In this document: piece after piece, positions 7,801-15,669 of the stretch | How the letters are laid out: the number at the start of each line of letters is the position of its first letter | Position numbering within the stretch: the first letter of the stretch is position 1 | Source of the DNA: Methylobacterium sp. 77 | GTDB lineage: Bacteria; Pseudomonadota; Alphaproteobacteria; Rhizobiales; Beijerinckiaceae | NCBI RefSeq assembly: GCF_000372825.1 | Contig: NZ_KB910516.1 | Coordinates: 1,892,011-1,956,010, forward strand | Direction of reading: 5' to 3' | Length of the DNA: 64,000 bases | Notes under the pieces: generated by a model | Database searches by the model: none | What the model was told of the DNA's origin: nothing | The model's input: the letters and a program-made list of their open reading frames with translations, nothing else | Made by a program: the position numbers and the translations under genes

Positions 7801-9144
7801 TCAGCGTTCGCGCCAGGCCTTGGCGATCTGATCCGTCAGGGGCTTCGTCAGGTAGGAGATCACGGAGCGGTCGCCGAGCTGCATGAACGCTTCCACGGGC
7901 ATGCCGGGCACGAGCTGGACCTTGCCGAGCCGATCCACCTGATCCTCCGGCAGCCGGATGCGGGCGGTGTAGAAGGTCATGCCGGTCTTCGGGTCCTGGG
8001 AGACATCCGCCGACACGCGGCTCACGACACCGTCGATCTCCGGCGTCGTGCGCTGGTTGAAGGCCGGGAAGCGCAGGACCGCGCGCTGGTCGACGCGCAC
8101 GTTGTCGATGTCCTGCGGCTGGATCCGCACCTCGACGATCAGCTTGTCGGCATCGGGAACGATGAGCATCGCCGGTTCGCTGGGAACGACGAGGCCGCCG
8201 ATCGTGTGCACCGTCAGCTGGTGGACCGTGCCGTTCTGGGGCGCGCGCATGTCGATCCGCTTGAGCTGGTCCTCGGCGGCGATGCGCTTCTCGACATACT
8301 CCGACCAGCGCCCGCGGATCTCGGCGAGTTCCTTGCCGGTCTCGGTCCGCATGTCCTGGTCGATCTGGAAGATCTGCAGCTCGATCTCGGTGATCTTGCC
8401 CTTGGCTGATGCGGTGGAGGCGATGAGCTGCCCGCGCTCGCCCTGCAGCCGCGCCCCGTCGCGCTCGAGGGCGGTGACGCGCGAGAGCGGAACGAGGTTC
8501 TTGGCGTAGAGTTCGCGCACGCCCTTCAGCTCGGTCCCGATCAGGGCGGTCTCCCGCTCCTTGGCCGCGGCCTGTTCGGTGAGCCCCTTGATCTCCTCGC
8601 CGAGCTGGGAGACGCGCTCGCGCAGCTGCGCCTTCTGGCCCTGACGGCCTGCGACGCGGGCCTGGAACAGGCGGCTCTCGCTGTCGACGAGATGGGCGAC
8701 GGACGCGTCCTTGTCCTTGCGGGCGAGAAGGTCGGGCGGGAAGGCGATGGCGGAGGCGCCGTCGCGCTCGGCCTCGTCGCGGGCGCGGCGCGCCGCGAAC
8801 TCGTCGAGCGCCTTCAGGATGATGTCGAGATTGGCGCGGGTCTGGGTCTCGTCGAGGCGGATCAGGATGTCGCCGGCCTTGACCCGCGCCCCTTCCTTCA
8901 CCCGCAGCTCACCGACGACGCCGCCTGTGGGGTGCTGCACCTTCTTCACGTCGGATTCGACCATGAGCTGGCCCGGAGCGATCACCGCGCCCGAGATCAT
9001 GGTGAAGGTCGACCAGCCGCCGACTCCGACCACGAGGAGGATGCCGATGCCGATCGCTGCGGCGAGGTGACGGCTGATCGACCCCATGGCGGTCGGTCTG
9101 GTCGGGTTGGGAGCGAGTCCGATCGGCGACAGGGCGACGGCCAT
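7801..9144 (-). CDS. type I secretion membrane fusion protein (HlyD family)
   Basis: A 447-residue periplasmic adaptor of a type I secretion system (PrsE/PrtE type). It has a short cytoplasmic N-terminus, one transmembrane helix at about 27-48, a lipoyl-like segment (VKKVQHPTGGVVGELRVKEG), a long coiled-coil hairpin (about 95-285, rich in Glu/Lys/Arg/Leu heptads), and the C-terminal beta-barrel region (VEVRIQPQDIDNVRV, LVPGMPVEAF). It would connect the ABC transporter to a TolC-like outer-membrane channel. Its ATG overlaps the transporter stop by one base (TGATG), so the pair is coupled. No RTX or other cargo gene is adjacent. Confidence 0.9.
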   Translation of the reverse strand: MAVALSPIGLAPNPTRPTAMGSISRHLAAAIGIGILLVVGVGGWSTFTMISGAVIAPGQLMVESDVKKVQHPTGGVVGELRVKEGARVKAGDILIRLDETQTRANLDIILKALDEFAARRARDEAERDGASAIAFPPDLLARKDKDASVAHLVDSESRLFQARVAGRQGQKAQLRERVSQLGEEIKGLTEQAAAKERETALIGTELKGVRELYAKNLVPLSRVTALERDGARLQGERGQLIASTASAKGKITEIELQIFQIDQDMRTETGKELAEIRGRWSEYVEKRIAAEDQLKRIDMRAPQNGTVHQLTVHTIGGLVVPSEPAMLIVPDADKLIVEVRIQPQDIDNVRVDQRAVLRFPAFNQRTTPEIDGVVSRVSADVSQDPKTGMTFYTARIRLPEDQVDRLGKVQLVPGMPVEAFMQLGDRSVISYLTKPLTDQIAKAWRER

Positions 9145-10922
9145 CACGCTCTCTCCTGCAGGGTGGCGACATTCGCACCGGTTCGCTGCGCTGCGACGGG
9201 TTCCGCGTTGGGCCCCGGCGTCGGGCGCAACACGCGTTTGAGCACCTCGTCCTTGGGTCCGAAGGCCTGGGCGCGTCCGTCGGCCATCATCAGGATCATG
9301 TCGACGGCGGCCAGGGCGCTCGGGCGGTGGGCGACGACGATGCAGATGCCGCCGCGCTGGCGCACCCCGACGATGGCCTGGGTCAGGGCGTTCTCGCCCT
9401 CGCCGTCGAGGTTCGAGTTCGGCTCGTCGAGCACCACCAGGAAGGGTTCGCCGTAGAGGGCGCGGGCCAGGCCGACGCGCTGGCGCTGGCCCGCCGAGAG
9501 GCCGGCCCCGCCCTCGCCGATCCGCGTGTCGTAGCCCTCGCCCAGCCGCAGGACGAGGTCGTGGATGCCCGCCGCCTTGGCGGCTGCGATGACGGAGCCC
9601 GACTGGGCGGCCGGGTCGAACCGGGCGATGTTCTCGGCGATGGTGCCGGCGAACAGCTCCACCTCCTGCGGCAGGAAGCCGATATGCGGCCCGAGATCGG
9701 CGCTCGACCATTGGTCGATGGCGGCGCCGTCGATCCGGACCTTGCCGCGCTGGGGCGGCCAGACGCCGACGACGGCGCGGACCAGGCTCGACTTGCCCGA
9801 CGCGCTCGGGCCGATGATGCCGAGGCCCTGGCCTCGCTGCAGGGTCAGGCTGACATCCTGCACGACGATGCGCTGGGTGCCGGGCGGCGCCAGGCTGACG
9901 CCCTCGATGGACAGGGATTGCGTCGGGGCCGGCAGGGCATGCGGCTGTTCGACGGCAGGCAGGCGCGCGAACAGGTCCGAGAGCCGGGCCCAGCTCTGGC
10001 GCGCCTGGACGAAGCCCTTCCAGTTGGCGATGGCGAGTTCGGCCGGCGCCAGGGCGCGGGCGACGAGGATCGACGAGGCGATGATCACGCCGGCCGAGGC
10101 GAGGTTGTTGATGACGAGCCAGGCCCCGAGCGCGAGCACGCCCGATTGCAGCGCCATGCGGAAGATCTTCGAGCCGGCGCCGAAGCCGCCGGCCACGTCC
10201 GACACGCTCATCTGCGACTGCATGTAGTCGCGGTTGGCGCCGCCCCAGCGCTCGGCGAAGCGCCCCTGCATGCCCATGGCGGCCAGGACCTCGGCGTTGC
10301 GGCGCCCGGCTTCGGCCAGACCGTTGCGGCGCATGCCGTGGGCGGTGGCGGTCTGGGACGGACCGCGGGTCGAGCGGTCGGTGGTGAGCGCGAGCACGGC
10401 CAGGACCGCCGCGCCGACCAGGGCCGCCGCGCCGATGAGCGGGTGGAACAGGAAGCAGATGAAGACGTAGATCGGCATCCACGGCAGATCGAAGAAGGCC
10501 GAGGGGCCGGTGCCGCCGAGGAAGGCGCGCAGCTGGTCGAGATCGCGCAGGGGCAGCAGGCCGTCGCCGGGGGTGGCGCCCTTCAGGGGCGCGCGCACGA
10601 CGATGTCGAACACCCGTGCGCTCAACGCCTCGTCGAGGGCCGCGCCGACGCGGGCCAGGATGCGCGACCGGATCGTCTCCAGCACACCCTGGAAGACGTA
10701 GAGCACCAGGGCGAGCACCACGAGGCCGATCAAGGTCGGCACGCTCCGGCTCGGGATCACCCGGTCGTAGACTTCCAGCATGAAGAAAGAGCCGGTGAGA
10801 TACAGGACGTTCACCAGCCCGCTCATCACCGCCACGCCGATGAAGGCGGTCCGGCAACTTGCCAATGCCGAAATGATCTCGGCCGAATCCCGCCCCTTCG
10901 CCACTCCAGCCCCCGCCGTCAA
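9144..10922 (-). CDS. type I secretion system permease/ATPase (PrtD/PrsD type)
   Basis: A 592-residue ABC half-transporter that energises export of protein substrates across both membranes together with the downstream HlyD-family protein. The membrane domain spans about 30-320, with no C39 peptidase domain before it, which separates it from bacteriocin exporters. The ATPase domain has Walker A GPSASGKSS, signature LSAGQRQR, Walker B FLVVLDEPNS and the switch His in VVAHRPSAL. A family-typical 592 residues. The N-terminal 20 residues are poorly conserved, so the start could move slightly. Confidence 0.9.
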   Translation of the reverse strand: MTAGAGVAKGRDSAEIISALASCRTAFIGVAVMSGLVNVLYLTGSFFMLEVYDRVIPSRSVPTLIGLVVLALVLYVFQGVLETIRSRILARVGAALDEALSARVFDIVVRAPLKGATPGDGLLPLRDLDQLRAFLGGTGPSAFFDLPWMPIYVFICFLFHPLIGAAALVGAAVLAVLALTTDRSTRGPSQTATAHGMRRNGLAEAGRRNAEVLAAMGMQGRFAERWGGANRDYMQSQMSVSDVAGGFGAGSKIFRMALQSGVLALGAWLVINNLASAGVIIASSILVARALAPAELAIANWKGFVQARQSWARLSDLFARLPAVEQPHALPAPTQSLSIEGVSLAPPGTQRIVVQDVSLTLQRGQGLGIIGPSASGKSSLVRAVVGVWPPQRGKVRIDGAAIDQWSSADLGPHIGFLPQEVELFAGTIAENIARFDPAAQSGSVIAAAKAAGIHDLVLRLGEGYDTRIGEGGAGLSAGQRQRVGLARALYGEPFLVVLDEPNSNLDGEGENALTQAIVGVRQRGGICIVVAHRPSALAAVDMILMMADGRAQAFGPKDEVLKRVLRPTPGPNAEPVAAQRTGANVATLQERA

Positions 10923-11322
10923 GTTCGCTTGTCAAGCTTAGTTCGAATGACCGTGAGCGTTGCCGCTCCGGAACGGCGATCCGCCACCGTCTTCTCTTAC
11001 GAGTTACGCGTGCATTCGCGAACTCGAAAACACACATCGTCCGCTGGATTGTGAGCGTCCGTGTCTCTCCGAATCGTGTCTTGAATTCCCGCCCTCGCCC
11101 ATCGGGGTTGAAGGTCCCGGAATCGGAGCGGCGTCGATCGAGGTATCGCCGATGCCGCTGCCTGATTCCCACCGGACTCGGCGTTGCCGATGACTCTCCG
11201 CGGCGGACCGATTGCCCTGCATCTGCGGAAGAGCTCGTCGAGAAACCGCGATCAGGTATGTGTCTGTAAACGTTCTTGGCCTAAGCCGGTGTCAGAAACG
11301 GTGAGATGCCGGAGCGTATCGG
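10923..11322. other. divergent intergenic region before the secretion operon and PilZ gene
   Basis: About 400 bases separating the minus-strand secretion operon from the plus-strand PilZ gene. I see no gene. It should contain both promoters. A small perfect palindrome GCTTGTCAAGC lies at 10927-10937, just upstream of the transporter start, and might be an operator, but it is short. Confidence 0.4.
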
Positions 11323-11748
11323 GTGCAGGCGAATAAGATCACCGATGCGAGCCCGGAGCCGGTCCTGCGGCGCGAGGATCGTAACTCGACGAATTGGATC
11401 GCCAATATACGGCTTCCCGACGGCAGCGAGATCCCGTGCACGGTGAAGGATGTCTCGAAATCCGGCGCCAAGCTCGGCGTGCCCGCCTATCATCCTTTGC
11501 CGGAAACCTTCCTGCTTCGCATCATCGGCCGGGACTTCGTCTGCATGGTGAAGCTCGCCTGGAGGCGGGGCGACTATGTCGGTGTCAGGATCGAGCGCGT
11601 CGGCAAGGTGGCGCCCAAGGTGCAGCCGGAGCGCCCCAAGGACATAGCGCCGCATTTGGCGACGAAGCCCTTCGACCCGCCACGGGATGCCGACGAGCCG
11701 GGAGGAATCGGCGTGCGTCCGCGCAGGTCGGGCCTGTCGGCCTTCTGA
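11323..11748 (+). CDS. PilZ domain protein (c-di-GMP effector)
   Basis: A 141-residue protein with a single PilZ domain at about 12-90. The RxxxR element is seen in RREDR (residues 16-20) and the DxSxxG element in DVSKSG, the two parts that bind cyclic di-GMP in this family. The C-terminal 45 residues are Pro/Arg-rich and probably disordered. Start is GTG at 11323 with GGAG eight bases upstream. No output domain is present, so it probably acts on a partner protein, perhaps for surface attachment or polysaccharide export. Confidence 0.85.
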   Translation: MQANKITDASPEPVLRREDRNSTNWIANIRLPDGSEIPCTVKDVSKSGAKLGVPAYHPLPETFLLRIIGRDFVCMVKLAWRRGDYVGVRIERVGKVAPKVQPERPKDIAPHLATKPFDPPRDADEPGGIGVRPRRSGLSAF

Positions 11749-11817
11749 ACGCCCGCGGCGAGAGAGACCGCCGGTTCCCTGGGGGAAACGCTGCCGAGCC
11801 TGCGTGAGGCGGATGCG

Positions 11818-13053
11818 TCAGGCCCGCAGCAGATCCCTCATGCCGGGTGCCTTCTCGCTGCCCGGGAAGACCTTCTCGGAGAGGACCTTCTCCTCGAAGC
11901 CGAACTGGTCCATCAGCAGGCCCTTCATCACCGCACGCAGATCCATCGTCGGCGCGAGGTCACGCCCCTCGTAGAGGGCGTTCTCCTTCAGGCTCGGCCA
12001 ATCGGCGATCACGCGCCCGCCGGCGACCGCGCCTCCGACGAGGAAGGCCACCGTCGCCGTGCCGTGGTCGGTGCCGGAGGAGCCGTTCACGTGCACGGTG
12101 CGGCCGAATTCGGTGACGATCAGGACCGATGTCTGCGCCCAGGACTGGCCGAGCCCCTCCTTGATCGCCGCCATGCCGGCATCGAGCGAGGCGAGGTTCT
12201 TGGCGAGGCGTCCTTCGTAGGGGCCTTGCGAGGCATGGGTGTCCCAGCCGTCGAAATTCATCACGGCGATGCGCGGGCCGGTGACCGGGGCCATCAGCGA
12301 GGCCGCGGCGCGGGCCGCCGATGCGAAGCTGTTCGGCCCCTTCAGCGGCTGCTTGCCCATCGCCGCCATGCTCGGGTCGGCTGCGATGAAGTCGTCGACC
12401 TGCACGCCTTCGCGCAGGGCGTTGGCCAGGGCCTGGTCCTTGTCGTCGTAGAGCGCCTGGAGGCGCATCAGCGTATCGGCGGCGGCGTAGGGCATGGTCT
12501 GCGGCTGCCACGTCTCCACCTGGGCGGCGCCGCGCAGGATGAGCGGCGTCGTCGCGCTCACGGAGAGGGCCTTGGTCGGCCGCAACTCGATGCCCTTCGC
12601 CTTCGGAATCAGGGTCAGCGCCCGGTTGAGCCAGCCGGTATCGAGATCGGAGCCGGCGCGCGTCATACCGTTCTCGAGCACCTGTTGCGCGTCGAAATGC
12701 GAGCGGGCGCGGTAGGGCGTCGCGACGGCGTGGAAGAGCGTGGCCTCGCGCTTGGCGTAGAGGTCGGCCAAATTCGGCATCGAGGGGTTGAGCGAGAACA
12801 GCGGATCGAGCCGGAACGGCGTATGCGAGGGCGAGAGCTTGAAGTCGGAGCGGATCGCCGCGAATTGCGGGTCGCCCACAGGCATCACCGCCGAGAGGCC
12901 GTCGAGGCCGCCGCGCAGCACCACCACGAGGAAGCGCGGGTCGCGGCCGGATGCGGCCCAGACCTTCGGCACGTAGGGCCACGCGAAGAGGGCGCCGGCG
13001 CCGAGCAGCAGGTTGCGGCGCGATGGAAGATGGGCGTGTTCGTCGGGATTCAT
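11818..13053 (-). CDS. DUF1501 protein, Tat-exported
   Basis: A 411-residue DUF1501 protein (sulfatase/alkaline-phosphatase-like fold). It carries a twin-arginine signal (SRRNLLLGAGALFAW, residues 11-25), then FLVVVLRGGLDGLSAV, HFDAQQVLENG, FDGWDTHASQGP, VTEFGRTVHVNGSSGTDHG and the C-terminal LRAVMKGLL. Tat export suggests it folds, perhaps with a metal, before reaching the periplasm. It lies 22 bases after the DUF1800 gene. The DUF1800-DUF1501 pair is common in bacteria but its function is not established. Confidence 0.88.
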   Translation of the reverse strand: MNPDEHAHLPSRRNLLLGAGALFAWPYVPKVWAASGRDPRFLVVVLRGGLDGLSAVMPVGDPQFAAIRSDFKLSPSHTPFRLDPLFSLNPSMPNLADLYAKREATLFHAVATPYRARSHFDAQQVLENGMTRAGSDLDTGWLNRALTLIPKAKGIELRPTKALSVSATTPLILRGAAQVETWQPQTMPYAAADTLMRLQALYDDKDQALANALREGVQVDDFIAADPSMAAMGKQPLKGPNSFASAARAAASLMAPVTGPRIAVMNFDGWDTHASQGPYEGRLAKNLASLDAGMAAIKEGLGQSWAQTSVLIVTEFGRTVHVNGSSGTDHGTATVAFLVGGAVAGGRVIADWPSLKENALYEGRDLAPTMDLRAVMKGLLMDQFGFEEKVLSEKVFPGSEKAPGMRDLLRA

Positions 13054-13075
13054 GGACTCGTCGCCTCTCGACCGG

Positions 13076-14560
13076 CTATCGCCGCTGGAATTCGGGGCTG
13101 AGCATCAGCAGGGCCAATGCCTGTTCCGGGCTCTCGCCCTGTCTGATCACGCGCCGCGTCTCGTCCGAGAAATAGCCGCCGATCCGGTCGTCGATGAGTT
13201 TGCGGATATCGACATGGTCGGCGTTGAGCATCGCGCATTGCTGCGCCCAGTCGATCCGGCTCTTGATGCCGTCGGAGGTCACCCAGGCATCGTCCTCCTC
13301 GGCCCAGCCCTTCGGGGACGGGGCCGCCAGGAACGGCTGGCCCATCGCCAGGAGCGAGGCTTTCGGGGACGGCTTGACCGGTGCCCGTCCGATCAGGCGG
13401 CCGGTCGCGGCGAGGAATTCCATCGGCGGACGCAGCTTGATGGGAGGGGCCGTCCAGGCCTCGTCGCTCTGGACCAGCGCCGCCGTCACCGCCTTCAGGT
13501 CGCCGTCGCTGTCCCGGAAGACCTTGGCGAGACCCTTCTGCAGGGAGTCGGACACCTTCTCCGAGACGAAGGCGCGCGCCATCCGCCGGGTCACGTAGCG
13601 CGCCGTGGAGGGGTGGCGGGTCAGGTCGGCCAGGACGGCGTGGAATTCCTCGGCGCCCGCCTCCGCATAGCGCTTGCCGAGGATCGTCTTCGGTCCCGGC
13701 TGATGCTGGCGCTCGCGGAATACCACCTCGCCGAAGGTCTCGGAATTCGGCTTGAGATCCACGGTCCAGCCGGTGAGGACGGCGGCGAGCGCGGTGACGT
13801 CGGCCTGGCTGTAGCCGCCATCGACGCCGAGGGTGTGAAGCTCCAGCACCTCGCGCCCGAGATTCTCGTTGAGCCCGGATTTCTTGATGCGGCCCACCTT
13901 CGAATCCGGCCCCGTCGAGGAGGCGTTGTCGAGGTAGTAGATCATCGAGGCGTGCAGGATCGCGGCCTTGGCCATGTCGTGGAACCGGCCGAGGACGAAC
14001 GGCCGTATGGCCTCGCGCTGGAACGCGCCCGCCGTGAGGCTGGTCTTTCCCTTGCCTGCGGCCACGGTGAAGTGGTTGCTCCAATGCAGGAACAGCCGCT
14101 CCTGCAGGGGCGCCCTCGTCGTCACCGCGAGTTTCAGCCACGCGAGCAGCTCGGCCGGGTTCTTGGTGAGAGGGTTCTCGGCGAGCTTCGCCTCGCCGTC
14201 ATCCTCCATCATGCCGCCGGCCATCGACGGTTCGGCGGGTGACCCCATCGCCATCCCGCCGGACTTCATGTCGCCCGCCTGCATGCCGCCGGTCTTCATG
14301 CCGCCGGTCTGTTTGGGCTTCGCCGCGTCCATCCCGGCATCGGCCATCGCCTCGCGGCGCTGACGCGCCACCTGACGGCGGGCGATCATCGCCTGCAACT
14401 GGCCGCTGCTGGAATTCAGCTTCGCCTCGGGGACCGGCGTCGGCATGTCGAGCTGCGCGCGGACATATCCGTGCGGATCGTCGACGGCCGCGCCGTCATT
14501 CGCACCGTAGCCGAGGCCGAAACGTCCGACTGCATTCGCGAATGCCAGGTTTCGGCTCAT
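13076..14560 (-). CDS. DUF1800 family protein with Met/Gly-rich insert
   Basis: A 494-residue DUF1800 protein, partner of the downstream DUF1501 gene. Conserved parts include RFGLGYGA near the N-terminus, LFLHWSNHFTVAAGKGK, FLDNASS-like segment YYLDNASSTG, NENLGREVLELHTLGVDGGY, TGWTVD and the C-terminal LLMLSPEFQRR. A low-complexity insert at about residues 85-118 has repeated GGM units (TGGMKTGGMQAGDMKSGGM). The start at 14560 has GGAG six bases upstream; ATGs at 14566 and 14575 are alternatives. Further upstream the open frame runs into the tRNA gene, so longer starts are wrong. Confidence 0.85.
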   Translation of the reverse strand: MSRNLAFANAVGRFGLGYGANDGAAVDDPHGYVRAQLDMPTPVPEAKLNSSSGQLQAMIARRQVARQRREAMADAGMDAAKPKQTGGMKTGGMQAGDMKSGGMAMGSPAEPSMAGGMMEDDGEAKLAENPLTKNPAELLAWLKLAVTTRAPLQERLFLHWSNHFTVAAGKGKTSLTAGAFQREAIRPFVLGRFHDMAKAAILHASMIYYLDNASSTGPDSKVGRIKKSGLNENLGREVLELHTLGVDGGYSQADVTALAAVLTGWTVDLKPNSETFGEVVFRERQHQPGPKTILGKRYAEAGAEEFHAVLADLTRHPSTARYVTRRMARAFVSEKVSDSLQKGLAKVFRDSDGDLKAVTAALVQSDEAWTAPPIKLRPPMEFLAATGRLIGRAPVKPSPKASLLAMGQPFLAAPSPKGWAEEDDAWVTSDGIKSRIDWAQQCAMLNADHVDIRKLIDDRIGGYFSDETRRVIRQGESPEQALALLMLSPEFQRR

Positions 14561-14814
14561 TGTCATCTCCGGCATCCGGCGCCGCCGGCCGAGAGGCCTG
14601 GCACCGGATGTAAGCGCGGGCAATACAGGTTCGGTCTGAGGCGGTTCTGTGGCCGTGCCGCGCGTCTCACGCCGCGGCACCTCTCGTCTCACGCAAGCGT
14701 GACGATTGCCGTCACGGCTCGGAAGCGCGACGCGAGTGCGCCCGTCTGTCCGTGAAGTATCGTGAGGGTATCGTCCGTGCCGGCCAGGTGCCGTGACATC
14801 GCAGGACGATGGAA

Positions 14815-14889
14815 TGGTGGGCGCGACAGGGATCGAACCTGTGACCCCTACCATGTCAAGGTAGTGCTCTCCCGCTGAGCTACGCGCCC
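14815..14889 (-). tRNA. tRNA-Val (anticodon GAC)
   Basis: The minus strand gives a complete cloverleaf: acceptor GGGCGCG pairing with CGCGCCC, D-arm containing AGCTCAGCGGGAGAGC, anticodon stem CTACC/GGTAG with loop TTGACAT (anticodon GAC), T-arm with GGTTCGATCC, discriminator A, and an encoded CCA at 14815-14817. It is a valine acceptor. Confidence 0.97.
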
Positions 14890-15669
14890 GGCTGAAGCGT
14901 CTCCGCTGCAGCGAGGAGCGGCCTATAGCTTCTGGCTGGAACGGGCGTCAAGGGGCTTGTCGCTGGAAAGCGGCTCGTCGCTGCGATGAAGCCATGCCCG
15001 GCAAGGTGCTTCCGGCTGGAACCGGGGAAGGAAGGGGCGCCCTGCCGGAACCGACGGTTCGGTCACCCGCGCCATCCTCCGCGACCGGCACGAACCTCGT
15101 AGCGCCAAAACCATCGGGGGGACTCATGTTGCAGCGCGGCGACGCATCGAAGAAAAGATGCCGGGAGTGGCCCTGATAGCGTGCTTCCGGCGCCCCGCCG
15201 GGAGAGCTTTAGTAAGCGACGTCTCAGTCGCTGTTCGGCGGGTGGAGTTTTTTCTTTCATGCCATCGAAATAACGACAAATATAATTGCGATAATCAGGC
15301 GATGCTGTGCCACTTTCATGGAAATGATTGCCATTTCAAATTTTATTTGACCATGATTAGGATTAATTAAGATATTATTTTGCACTCGAATGAAACTAAA
15401 TTGACTTAACGTGATTAATGCAGATATTTTGCATTATTCGGAAGTAAAATTCAGTTGAAAATCCTGAATCGTGACTTCTGTGCGTTTGAATGCCCCGGCG
15501 CACGCGTCGCTGTGCGAGCGCTAACATTTGTTGTGAGATTTATGTCGGTCGTCGAGACTGCCTATTGCCTGCCGCGCATAAAGTCTTCGTGCTGCAGCAA
15601 CGCTGCCATGGGTTGGACACGGTTTCGGGCGCATACTAAGGATCGTGAAGACAGCCGATCCGTCGCGAG
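14890..15669. other. long leader region with AT-rich island before the polyketide synthase
   Basis: About 780 bases between tRNA-Val and the synthase without a convincing gene. The first half has the usual high GC content. From about 15240 to 15480 it is strikingly AT-rich, unlike nearly all the rest of the window. This should hold the promoter and regulatory sites of the polyketide operon. The imperfect direct repeat in it is listed separately. Confidence 0.6.
15361..15433. promoter_or_regulatory. imperfect direct repeat in AT-rich leader, candidate regulatory site
   Basis: Positions 15361-15384 and 15413-15433 share GATTAAT-xx-AGATAT followed by TTTTGCA or TTTGCA, with two mismatches and a three-base gap. 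The start-to-start distance is 52 bases, about five helical turns, so two bound protein units could face the same side. The site lies about 240-300 bases before the synthase start. Whether it is a regulator site is inference. Confidence 0.4.

Noticed and set aside
14561-14854. N-terminal extension of the DUF1800 protein
   Set aside because: The open frame reaches into the tRNA-Val gene; family homology and GGAG-ATG spacing place the start at 14560.
15158-15370. Short frame crossing into the AT-rich leader
   Set aside because: The composition shifts abruptly within it and the product looks random; no ribosome site.
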